Source: a bacterium
GTDB lineage: Bacteria > Patescibacteriota > Minisyncoccia > UBA6257 > GWB1-50-10
Direction of reading: 5' to 3'
DNA: 13,520 nt
Assembly: GCA_021791135.1 (NCBI GenBank)
Contig: JAJYXD010000049.1
Coordinates: forward strand, 1 to 13,520
Shown here: piece by piece, positions 1 through 6,469 of the stretch
How positions within the stretch are numbered: position 1 is the stretch's first letter
How the letters are laid out: each line of letters begins with the position of its first letter
Notes under the pieces: model-generated
Database searches by the model: none
The model's input: only the letters and a program-made list of their open reading frames with translations
Told to the model about the DNA's origin: nothing
Made by a program: the position numbers and the translations under genes

Positions 1-25
1 GATTTTCTGCACTCATAGTTTCCAT
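1..25 (-). CDS. possible 5' end of the next minus-strand gene (partial)
   Basis: An ATG at 25-23 on the minus strand opens a frame (MetGluThrMetSerAlaGluAsn) that runs off the window edge without a stop. It lies 25 nt downstream of the trpS stop, and a GGGA sits about 7 nt upstream of it. Only eight codons are visible, so no product can be named and the call rests on position alone. Confidence 0.2.
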
Positions 26-50
26 ATTTTATCCCGTATAAGGCGGACCG

Positions 51-1034
51 TCAAACGAGACCGGTTTTCTTTTTTACCTCCGCAAGTTTTTTTGAGGCGA
101 CCATATTCGCTTTTTTATTCCCTGCAGTGATCTGTTTCATAATTGCTGCGCGCTTTTTCTTGAGCTCATTCTTTCTCTTCTGAAACGGCGCGAGTCCTTG
201 TATGACGATTTCCGCAAGCTCTTTCTTGAACTCGCCATAACCCTTTCCTTTAAAGCGCGACTCAACTTGGGCCGCATTTTTGCCGCTCATCGCGGAGTAG
301 ATTCGGATGAGATTCGTAACCGCCGGTTTCTGCTCGCGATCGGCACGCACTTCGGAACCCGAGTCGGTAACGGCGCGCATAATCTTCTTTCTGATTACCT
401 CCGGTTCGTCGTCGAGGAAGAGACACCCTTCGGGCCGCGATTTCGACATCTTCTTCGTTGGATCGTCCAAACTCATAAGACGGGGGATCTCGGTTAGAAG
501 CGGCTTTGGCTCGAAGAGTGTATTGCCGAACTTCGAGTTGAATTTCCGCGCGAGCGCGCGGGTAAGTTCAAGGTGCTGGAGCTGATCGTCGCCTACGGGG
601 ACGAACTTCGCGCTGTAGAGCAGAATGTCGGCAGCCATAAGGACGGGATAGTCGAAGAGACCGACGTTCGTCGTCTCGTATTCTTCTCCTGTTTTTTCTT
701 TGAACTGGGTCATGCGGCGCAACTCCCCAAAAGGGGTTATGGTATTCAAAATCCACGCGAGTTCACTGTGTGCGGAGACCGCGGACTGCACGAAGAGCAC
801 CGATTTCTTGAGATCAATCCCTGCGGCGAGGAAATCGAGAATAAGATTCTCGACCTGCTTCAGTTTTTCTTTCGGGTTGAACTCCTCGGTTATGGAATGA
901 AGATCCGCGACGAAGAAAAAACACTGAAACTTCCCCGTGTTTTGAAGCTCCACGAAGTTTTTAAGCGCCCCGAGATAGTTTCCTATGTGCAGTTTTCCCG
1001 TCGGTTGGATGCCCGACACCAACGCTGGTTTCAT
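51..1034 (-). CDS. trpS: tryptophan--tRNA ligase (TrpRS)
   Basis: This is a class I aminoacyl-tRNA synthetase that attaches tryptophan to tRNA-Trp in the cytoplasm. The 327-residue length matches bacterial TrpRS (about 330). The Rossmann catalytic domain opens with GIQPTGKLHIGNYLGAL, which holds the HIGH-type signature as HIGN at residues 16-19. The second ATP-binding signature, KMSKS, is intact at 195-199, preceded by the TrpRS-typical DDPTKK. The stretch VPVGDDQLQHLELTR (145-159) is the family's conserved segment between the two. The C-terminus is lysine-rich, as expected for a tRNA-contacting helical domain. The start ATG is preceded by a good GGAG Shine-Dalgarno four bases upstream, one of the few clear ones in the window. 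It lies downstream of RNase J on the same strand, with a hairpin between them. The identification is secure. Confidence 0.97.
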   Translation of the reverse strand: MKPALVSGIQPTGKLHIGNYLGALKNFVELQNTGKFQCFFFVADLHSITEEFNPKEKLKQVENLILDFLAAGIDLKKSVLFVQSAVSAHSELAWILNTITPFGELRRMTQFKEKTGEEYETTNVGLFDYPVLMAADILLYSAKFVPVGDDQLQHLELTRALARKFNSKFGNTLFEPKPLLTEIPRLMSLDDPTKKMSKSRPEGCLFLDDEPEVIRKKIMRAVTDSGSEVRADREQKPAVTNLIRIYSAMSGKNAAQVESRFKGKGYGEFKKELAEIVIQGLAPFQKRKNELKKKRAAIMKQITAGNKKANMVASKKLAEVKKKTGLV

Positions 1035-1042
1035 ATAACTCC

Positions 1043-1072
1043 AGTATAAAGTATCAAGTAGTAAGTATAAAG
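1043..1072 (-). promoter_or_regulatory. tandem CTTTATACT repeat upstream of trpS
   Basis: The minus strand carries CTTTATACT twice (1072-1064 and 1051-1043), 21 bp apart, which is two helical turns, directly before the trpS Shine-Dalgarno. Each copy contains a TATACT -10-like hexamer, but no convincing -35 sits at the right distance from either. It may be a tandem promoter or an operator. The assignment is tentative. Confidence 0.35.
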
Positions 1073-1083
1073 CACCCTAAAAT

Positions 1084-1121
1084 AAGGAAGCCGAGCTTCC
1101 TTACGGAGGCCCGGCTTCCTT
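1084..1121 (-). terminator. hairpin between RNase J and trpS, likely RNase J terminator
   Basis: Two 13-nt arms (1084-1096 and 1109-1121) pair along their full length, with one position that is a G-U wobble in minus-strand RNA but a mismatch on the plus strand. This favours function in the minus transcript, just after the RNase J stop. The loop is 12 nt. The following minus sequence, ATTTTA, is a weak U-tract, so termination may be partial with some read-through into trpS. Confidence 0.65.
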
Positions 1122-1131
1122 CTTTTGATAT

Positions 1132-2856
1132 TTAGATCTCAATCAGTACCGGCAATACCATGGGACGTCGTTTTGTCTTGTTGTACAAGAACTGCCCCAC
1201 CTGATCGCGGATCAGTGACTTCACGTAATCCGCATCGAGCGGCTGGTAGCGGGGGATGCGGCCGATGATGCCGCGCACCCGTTTCCGTATCTCCTCCAGA
1301 AGCGTCTGGTTTTCCTTGAGATAGATGAATCCGCGCGAGATGATGTCGGGATTTTTGAGCACTCTCCCCGTCTTCTTGTCGATCGTCGTGATAATCACAA
1401 ACATACCTTCCTGCGAGAGCATGCGGCGATCGCGGAGCACCACCTCGCCCACGTCGCCGACGCCGAGCCCGTCTACCATTACATAGTTTGCAGGCACCGT
1501 CTCTTTGGAAATCACGAACTCATGTTCGGTAAGGTGAGCGACCTGACCATTATCCATAAGACGGATCTGATCCGGCCTCATTCCCGCCGCGACGCCGTTC
1601 TGGCCGTTTGCAAAACGCATAAAGTAATACCCGTGCACCGGCATGAGGAACTTCGGCTTGATAAGTCTTATCACCGCCTCCAGATCTCCTTTTGGCGCAT
1701 GGCCGCTTACGTGGATGTCGATGATCGAAGAAGTGATAACAAGCGCTCCCTGCCTGCTCAAGTTATCCTTGAGGGTTTGAATGCTTCGTTCGTTCCCCGG
1801 AATTGCCGAAGAGGAGAAGAGCACCATATCACCGGGCTTGATGCGTATGTAACGATGTTCGCCCATCATAATTCTCATAAGGCCGGCATTTTCCTGTCCC
1901 TGCGAACCGGTCGTAAGGATCAATACTTTATTGTCTTTATGTTTGTGTATGTCCTCGACCGGTATCAGCGTATCCCTCTTCGACTTGATGTAGCCGAGTG
2001 ATTGGGCGATCTGAACCCCCTCCTTCATCGAGCGGCCGTTAATCGCGACTTTTCTCCCGATTCGTTCCGCAATCTTGATGATCTCCGCGATGCGGGTGAG
2101 CATCGACGAAAAGGTAGTGAGAATAATGCGTCCCTGTGCCTGTTCGAAAAGTTTCTCGAGATTTTTCTCGATGTTCTTCTCGGAGAGCGAGTGTCCTTCC
2201 TCCTCGGCATTCGTGCTGTCGATCATGAAGGTGTGCACGCCCATCTCGCCGATGCGCTTGAATTCCGCCGTATTCTGCGGCTCGCCCTTCTCGTTATACT
2301 CGAGGCGGAAGTCGGCAAAATGCACGATATTGCCGACCGGCGTTTTTACGATGACGCCGCTCGTCTCGGGTACGGTGTGGTCTACGCCGAAAAACTCAAG
2401 TTCAAGATACTCGCCGATCTTTATCTTGTCCTTGTACTTTACCGTCTCGACGTGCAGTTTCGGGGAGTTTGTAAACTCGTTCTGCCGTTTTTCGATGAGC
2501 GCTTTCGTAAGCTCCATCGTGTACACGGGAGGATTCCCGAGCTTGTCCATAAGGTAGGGAAGCGCGCCGATGTGATCGAAGTGCGCGTGGGTGAGTACGA
2601 GCCCCTTGATATGCGACTTTTTCGATTCGAGCGAGCTCACGTTCGGGATGATGAAGTCAATGCCCGGCGTCGTCTCCTCGGGAAACTGAATTCCCGCATC
2701 GACAATGACGATCTCGTCCTTGTACTCGACGTAAGACATGTTGCGCCCGATCTCCTCGAGTCCGCCCAGGGCGACGAGATTAACGTGACCTTTTTCTTTT
2801 TGGAGTGTTTCGTGATCCGAGGACCTCCTTGTCCTGTGTTGTGCCATTCGTGGCAT
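1132..2856 (-). CDS. rnj: ribonuclease J (metallo-beta-lactamase/beta-CASP)
   Basis: This is an mRNA-processing and decay nuclease with 5'-3' exonuclease and endonuclease activity in the family. It has 574 residues. The metallo-beta-lactamase core carries the zinc motif HAHFDH at 90-95, a further metal ligand region at D182 (HFADFRLE) and DHTVPETSG near 159-167. The beta-CASP insert follows, and the motifs HVSGHA (382-387) and PVHG (406-409) complete the active site. The residue after PVHG is Tyr; as I recall, characterised Firmicutes enzymes have Glu there. The C-terminal RNase J domain extends to the end. Two in-frame ATGs (2856 and 2847) are possible starts, and neither has a strong Shine-Dalgarno. 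The first about 20 residues are basic and poorly conserved in type. A plus-strand open frame across 2002-2940 is a shadow of this gene. The family call is very secure; the exact start is not. Confidence 0.96.
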   Translation of the reverse strand: MPRMAQHRTRRSSDHETLQKEKGHVNLVALGGLEEIGRNMSYVEYKDEIVIVDAGIQFPEETTPGIDFIIPNVSSLESKKSHIKGLVLTHAHFDHIGALPYLMDKLGNPPVYTMELTKALIEKRQNEFTNSPKLHVETVKYKDKIKIGEYLELEFFGVDHTVPETSGVIVKTPVGNIVHFADFRLEYNEKGEPQNTAEFKRIGEMGVHTFMIDSTNAEEEGHSLSEKNIEKNLEKLFEQAQGRIILTTFSSMLTRIAEIIKIAERIGRKVAINGRSMKEGVQIAQSLGYIKSKRDTLIPVEDIHKHKDNKVLILTTGSQGQENAGLMRIMMGEHRYIRIKPGDMVLFSSSAIPGNERSIQTLKDNLSRQGALVITSSIIDIHVSGHAPKGDLEAVIRLIKPKFLMPVHGYYFMRFANGQNGVAAGMRPDQIRLMDNGQVAHLTEHEFVISKETVPANYVMVDGLGVGDVGEVVLRDRRMLSQEGMFVIITTIDKKTGRVLKNPDIISRGFIYLKENQTLLEEIRKRVRGIIGRIPRYQPLDADYVKSLIRDQVGQFLYNKTKRRPMVLPVLIEI

Positions 2857-2901
2857 ACTCTTTTTAACTTCTCCCGTCCTCTCAGGAATTTCGACATTAT
2901 T

Positions 2902-2951
2902 CCGAATTCGGGATGGGACGGGGAAAGCTGGTTATATTAAGAATTCTTAAT
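2902..2951. promoter_or_regulatory. palindromes in the RNase J upstream region
   Basis: Two perfect palindromes lie between tRNA-Leu and RNase J: ATTAAGAATTCTTAAT (16 bp, 2936-2951) and CCGAATTCGG (10 bp, 2902-2911). A TATAAC sequence on the minus strand (around 2930-2935) abuts the larger one and could be a -10 element. The larger palindrome would then be a promoter-proximal operator, but no regulator can be named. Confidence 0.35.
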
Positions 2952-3030
2952 TCCGGATTTGAAACTTTTAATCAATATGCGTGCGAAAATCGACTAAAAA
3001 TCAAAATTTATGAATTAAAAATTTCTTTTG

Positions 3031-3114
3031 TGCCGAGGGGGAGATTTGAACTCCCAAGACCTTGCGGTCGCTGACTCCTGAAGCCAGTGCGTCTGCCAGT
3101 TTCGCCACCTCGGC
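3031..3114 (-). tRNA. tRNA-Leu(CAG)
   Basis: An 84-nt class II tRNA folds fully on the minus strand. The acceptor stem GCCGAGG pairs with CCTCGGC and the discriminator is A. The anticodon stem CTGGC/GTCAG encloses the loop TTCAGGA, giving anticodon CAG (reads CUG, Leu). The long variable arm GACC-GCAA-GGTC and the T arm GGGAG-TTCAAAT-CTCCC are present. CCA is not encoded, because the next bases are CAAA. It begins 6 nt after the stop of the upstream sugar isomerase gene, so it is probably co-transcribed with that gene and released by RNase P. Confidence 0.97.
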
Positions 3115-3120
3115 GGCGTG

Positions 3121-4089
3121 TTACTTTTTTAAACTTTTTAATTTGGTGATGATGGGAATCGCTTTCGGATCGAGCCCCTCCGCTTTCGCGAGATAGTAGG
3201 AGACCCAGTGGGAAAGTACGTCCGAGTTCCACATTATCTCAAGTGCGTTTTTTCCCCGAAGCGGGATAAAAAAACTTTTCACTCCGTGGGTTTTCAAAAT
3301 TGCTTGAGTGCGTTCTATCTTTCTTTTTTCTTCCTTTCCGATTCCGTGATGTATCATCCATATCGCATTCCAACGCGTTCGTGTCTTTTCGAAGCCGGCT
3401 ATTTCTTCGTGGTACAGTTCGGGATACTGATGCGTGAATGCGGGGATTTTCCCGGTCTCGTTCAGGTTTCTCTTCCATACGTATCCCAGGTGGGCATCCG
3501 AGGACGAGACGTACACGAGCGTCGGCGCGCCGCGGAGTTTCTTCGCAAAGGTCTTTCCCCGAAGACGCAGCTTGGAAGGAGAGAATGATCTCGAGATGTT
3601 CGGCACCCGAACCGGGAGTACCTTTTTCACTATCTCGAGGATAGCGTAATACATATAAGCATGAGATCCTCTTGGTGTCAAGTCGCCGGCATCGAATATC
3701 ACTCGCGGGAGCCTCTTTTTTTCTCCGAGACGGAGAAGCGGTCCGCCCGTCGTTACGATCGCTACCTTTGCATTCTTCATGTGAAGGGCCCTCTCGGTTG
3801 TCGCTATTATCTCGGGAGTGACACCGGAAAAAGACACGGATATGAAAAGCGGACGCTTGAGGAAAAGCGGAGGAAGCGCCGCATCTTCTATAACCGTTAC
3901 CGGTATCGTTACTCCGAGGAAGGGAGCAGTGGCCTTGAAGAGCATTCCCGCCATGCCGGATCCGCCCATTCCGAGAATCACTATCCCGTCGGGAGCGCAC
4001 CCCCGAAGTCGGTGAAGATCGTACGACGTAAGTCCTTTTCCGTTGAGTTGATCTCCGAATTTCAAGATGTTCTTTTCGTAAGAGTCCAT
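3121..4089 (-). CDS. bifunctional phosphoglucose/phosphomannose isomerase
   Basis: This SIS-domain sugar-phosphate isomerase is expected to interconvert glucose-6-P or mannose-6-P with fructose-6-P. It has 322 residues, near the usual length of the archaeal/bacterial PGI/PMI family. The first SIS domain has the glycine-rich GMGGSGMAG (40-48) and the phosphate-binding SFSGVTPE (86-93). The second carries NETGKIPAF (210-218) and PELYHEEIAGFE (223-234). E211 and H227 are 16 residues apart, the same spacing I recall for the catalytic Glu and His of the Pyrobaculum enzyme. The C-terminus (LSHWVSYYLAKAEGLDP) is typical of the family. The start lies 4 nt after the stop of the solute-binding protein gene without a Shine-Dalgarno, implying coupled translation. 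The stop is 6 nt before tRNA-Leu. Confidence 0.92.
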   Translation of the reverse strand: MDSYEKNILKFGDQLNGKGLTSYDLHRLRGCAPDGIVILGMGGSGMAGMLFKATAPFLGVTIPVTVIEDAALPPLFLKRPLFISVSFSGVTPEIIATTERALHMKNAKVAIVTTGGPLLRLGEKKRLPRVIFDAGDLTPRGSHAYMYYAILEIVKKVLPVRVPNISRSFSPSKLRLRGKTFAKKLRGAPTLVYVSSSDAHLGYVWKRNLNETGKIPAFTHQYPELYHEEIAGFEKTRTRWNAIWMIHHGIGKEEKRKIERTQAILKTHGVKSFFIPLRGKNALEIMWNSDVLSHWVSYYLAKAEGLDPKAIPIITKLKSLKK

Positions 4090-4093
4090 ATGG

Positions 4094-5710
4094 TTATTGT
4101 ACTACCCGCACCTCCGCGACATACCACCCATTGGCATCATTGAAGCGATCCGCGGGGATTCCGAGCGTTTCCGGAGCAAATCCTTTGAGCGATGGGGTGT
4201 GTACGTAGGTGTAAGGAAGGGAGAAGAGAAAGAGCGCCGGGGCGTTCGCCGTAATGAGCGAGGTTTCCTGGACAACCTGGGCATTGCGGCGCGACTCAAT
4301 GCCCGATTGGCGGGCGGTTTCTATCGCGGTATCCACCTTTTGATTCGAATACAGCGCGAGGTTGAATCCCGGGTACGCTCTCTGCGAGGAGTGCCAGAAG
4401 GGGAACAGATCCTCCGGATTCTCGAGTACGTTCCCGAAGAGGAGCGTTTCATAGTCGCGTGATTTTACGGTACTGTCCGTCGGATCGCTCGAGTTAAATA
4501 CACGAAGCGTCACGTCGTCGACTCCCACTTCAATCCACGAGTTTCTCACGTACTCGGCGGCGCTTTTGAGAAACGGCGCGTCGGGTACGGAAAGCGCGAT
4601 TTCAATCCGCTCATTCTTGTTTTTTGCCTTGAATGCGCTTATGAGTACGCGTGCGCGATCGGCGTTGAAGGTGGGGTCGCCGCTTTCTATGCTACCGTTT
4701 TCGAAAACAAGATGCGGGCCGAATACCGGAATCCCGTTTCCTCCGAGCGCGTTTTTCACCAGGGAATTCTGGTCTACCGCCGCGATGAGCGCTTCTCGTA
4801 ACGAGTCATCACGGAGAAGCGGGTTGCTGTTTTGGTTGAAAAATATCGCGTAGTAGTTCGGCGCGGGAATCTTTTGAATGACGAGACCTTTCATGTCGGA
4901 GATGTTTGGAGATAAAGGAGCCGAGGTGCCGAACGCGTTGATGTCGTGTTTCGTAAGCGCTCGCTCCAGATCGTCTACGTTCTGGAAGAAGTCGAAATAA
5001 AAATTTTGGATGTACGGTTTCTCTCCAATGAAGTTGTCGTTTACCGTAAATCGATACTGGGTAATGAATCCGTCCTTTCGTTTCGTGAACTTCTCGAAAC
5101 GATAAGGACCGCTCCCGACGGGCTCGAGATTGTAACCGGAAAGGCGGAAGTTCTGGACCGGGATACTTCCGAAAATGTGTTTCGGGATGACGGGGAGGCT
5201 GGTGAAGTTATCGACAAAGAACACGTAGGGCGAGAGGAGCGTCAGTTTTATTTGAAGCTGACTCACCCGCTCGACGGCGACTCCCTGCCAGCTTTTTTGC
5301 AAGGGGGAGTATGCGTCGGGGTTCTGTATCGTTTTTATGGTGAAGATCACGTCGTCGGAAGTAAGCGATTCGCCGTTGCTCCACTTGAGGTTCTCCTTTA
5401 GTTTCAGGGTGTATTCCCTGCCGTCATCGCTTACCTCGTACCCGTTCATGAGGTTTCCAAGATGAGTAAAAAGCAGCGCGCCTATCTCCTGGTCGATCGG
5501 ATTGTCCGATGTCACCGGATTCAACGCGATCGGCTGTCCCACAAATCCTTCGTGATAGCTTCCGCCCGCGACGGGAACGAACACGCTGTGTTCGCGTATT
5601 GCAAACGTCGTTTCGGTGATGAGTGTTATAAAAAAGACGATCGCCGAGATAATGAACCATCTCGTTTCTTTCGAAGAAAAGTGCGCAAATATTTGCTTGA
5701 TAATAGCCAT
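4094..5710 (-). CDS. family-5 extracellular solute-binding protein (membrane-anchored)
   Basis: This resembles the peptide/nickel-type SBP_bac_5 receptors (OppA/DppA fold) of ABC importers. It has 538 residues. An uncleaved-looking hydrophobic segment at about 18-38 (FIISAIVFFITLITETTFAI) would anchor it outside the membrane; there is no lipobox Cys. The mature part shows the family pattern: a variable N-lobe (ALNPVTSDNPIDQEIGALLF, 62-81), then DDGREYTLKLKENLKWSNGESLTSDDVIFTI (95-125), GSGPYRFEKF, and a C-lobe with RDDSLREALIAAVDQ. No permease or ATPase gene is nearby, so substrate and partners are unknown. It sits 46 nt after secG, separated by a UUCG hairpin, and 4 nt before the isomerase. 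The family is clear; the ligand is not. Confidence 0.9.
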   Translation of the reverse strand: MAIIKQIFAHFSSKETRWFIISAIVFFITLITETTFAIREHSVFVPVAGGSYHEGFVGQPIALNPVTSDNPIDQEIGALLFTHLGNLMNGYEVSDDGREYTLKLKENLKWSNGESLTSDDVIFTIKTIQNPDAYSPLQKSWQGVAVERVSQLQIKLTLLSPYVFFVDNFTSLPVIPKHIFGSIPVQNFRLSGYNLEPVGSGPYRFEKFTKRKDGFITQYRFTVNDNFIGEKPYIQNFYFDFFQNVDDLERALTKHDINAFGTSAPLSPNISDMKGLVIQKIPAPNYYAIFFNQNSNPLLRDDSLREALIAAVDQNSLVKNALGGNGIPVFGPHLVFENGSIESGDPTFNADRARVLISAFKAKNKNERIEIALSVPDAPFLKSAAEYVRNSWIEVGVDDVTLRVFNSSDPTDSTVKSRDYETLLFGNVLENPEDLFPFWHSSQRAYPGFNLALYSNQKVDTAIETARQSGIESRRNAQVVQETSLITANAPALFLFSLPYTYVHTPSLKGFAPETLGIPADRFNDANGWYVAEVRVVQ

Positions 5711-5721
5711 ATTCCGTTCGG

Positions 5722-5739
5722 GTTTCTCCGAAGAGAAAC
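5722..5739 (-). other. UUCG tetraloop hairpin between secG and the solute-binding protein gene
   Basis: In the minus-strand transcript GTTTCTC-TTCG-GAGAAAC forms a perfect 7-bp stem closed by the very stable C(UUCG)G tetraloop. No U-run follows, so it is unlikely to be a terminator. An intercistronic RNA-stability or processing element is more plausible. Confidence 0.6.
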
Positions 5740-5756
5740 TCCCCGAGATTCCCGGG

Positions 5757-5966
5757 TTATACTACCAGATTCAGGATGGCAAGTACTGCAAAGATCGCGG
5801 CGGCAACGATGGTGCCCCAGTAGATCGCCTTCTCAAGACCCCGCCTTGTCTGATAGGGAGTTGCGCCTTGGCCTCCGAATACGCCCGAAAGACCGCTTGA
5901 ACGTTCCTGAACGATGATAAGCGCGATAAGAATGACGGAAACTACGATTTGACCGATAAGAAGCAT
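5757..5966 (-). CDS. secG: preprotein translocase subunit SecG
   Basis: This is the small accessory subunit of the SecYEG channel in the cytoplasmic membrane. It has 69 residues, normal for a minimal SecG, with two transmembrane helices at about 2-20 and 47-67. The connecting cytoplasmic loop holds the typical QERSSGLSGVFGG stretch (20-32), close to the conserved SecG loop pattern of a glycine/serine-rich segment followed by FGG. The start lies 6 nt downstream of the stop of the holin-like gene, and there is no Shine-Dalgarno, so translation is probably coupled. The next gene encodes an exported protein, a sensible neighbour for a secretion component. Confidence 0.92.
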   Translation of the reverse strand: MLLIGQIVVSVILIALIIVQERSSGLSGVFGGQGATPYQTRRGLEKAIYWGTIVAAAIFAVLAILNLVV

Positions 5967-5972
5967 GTTGAT

Positions 5973-6335
5973 TTATTCGTGTGTCGCTTTTGCCGAAAAA
6001 CCGACTACGATGTTCACCGCTCCCACGATAAGCGTTGCAAGGAGGAGGGGAATGTACCCTTGAATTGTAATCGCCGGGCTTAGTATGTCAAGAATGTAAA
6101 GAGAAAACGCGTTGATGACGATCGTAATGATGCCGAACGTGAGAAGAATAAGCGGTCCCAGAATGAGCTTGAGGATTGGTTTCACAAGCGCGTTGATGAC
6201 GGTGAGGATAAGCGCGGCGATGAAAAGCGCCACGATATCGCCATGAAGAACGAACCCCTGGATAACCTGCGCGGCGATGAAAAGCGCCAGGGCGTTTGAG
6301 AATACGTGAAATATGATTCTTCCGATGAACTTCAT
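5973..6335 (-). CDS. YvlD-like / phage holin family 4 membrane protein
   Basis: This is a 120-residue polytopic membrane protein. Four hydrophobic segments are visible, roughly 8-27, 31-50, 55-82 and 92-113, with the family-typical motif INALVKPILKLILGPLILLTFGI (about 46-68). This places it in the widespread family annotated as phage holin family 4 superfamily IV or YvlD, whose cellular role is unknown; despite the name it need not be a lysis protein. The start codon coincides with the edge of the inverted-repeat element at 6336-6458. The sequence just before ATG is GTGAGGG with zero spacing, too close for a normal Shine-Dalgarno. If the element is removed, the ATG falls 6 nt after the stop of the preceding gene, matching the spacing to secG. 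Confidence 0.85.
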   Translation of the reverse strand: MKFIGRIIFHVFSNALALFIAAQVIQGFVLHGDIVALFIAALILTVINALVKPILKLILGPLILLTFGIITIVINAFSLYILDILSPAITIQGYIPLLLATLIVGAVNIVVGFSAKATHE

Positions 6336-6463
6336 CCCTCACATAACATGCATTGAGTTATACCACACCTTCTTTTGGTGGGATATATACCAACAGGCAT
6401 GTCGGTTAGGCGACTTTTTTCTTTTAATATACGAATGTGATGCATGTTATGTGAGGGATTCAT
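6331..6463. mobile_element. MITE-like 123-bp element with 18-bp terminal inverted repeats
   Basis: The sequence CCCTCACATAACATGCAT (6336-6353) recurs as a perfect inverted copy at 6440-6457. TTCAT occurs directly outside both ends (6331-6335 and 6459-6463), as a target-site duplication would. With the flanking AT included, the inverted repeat is 20 bp. Removing the element and one TTCAT restores a clean junction: stop TAA, six bases (GCGGAT), then ATGAAG, the start of the holin-like gene. The 86-bp core codes for nothing and is AT-rich. A small non-autonomous transposable element is the simplest reading; an invertible segment is an alternative. Confidence 0.6.
6357..6365 (-). promoter_or_regulatory. 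extended -10 inside the inverted-repeat element, facing the holin-like gene
   Basis: On the minus strand TGGTATAAC is an extended -10 (TG-N-TATAAC). Initiation would fall about 6350, inside the left terminal repeat, giving a leader of roughly 15 nt before the ATG at 6335. No good -35 is seen. The same TGGTAT form occurs before the HU gene and gpmI. Confidence 0.4.
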
Positions 6464-6469
6464 ATCCGC

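Noticed and set aside
2002..2940. 312-codon open frame on the plus strand
   Set aside because: It is the antisense shadow of RNase J, which has all family motifs in its own frame. The plus-strand product resembles no family and is full of low-complexity Arg/Leu/Val runs.
3000..3030. Terminator directly after tRNA-Leu
   Set aside because: The stretch is AT-rich with T runs on the minus strand, but I find no stable hairpin to support an intrinsic terminator.
3008..3232. 74-codon minus-strand frame across the tRNA-Leu
   Set aside because: It reads through the tRNA gene in a frame different from the isomerase and is a chance open frame.
3239..4000. 253-codon minus-strand frame within the isomerase gene
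   Set aside because: It is an alternate-frame shadow of the PGI/PMI gene with an Arg/Ser-rich nonsense product.
5973..6335. True phage lysis holin or prophage remnant
   Set aside because: The family name is historical. There is no endolysin or other phage gene nearby, and the gene sits in a housekeeping string with secG.
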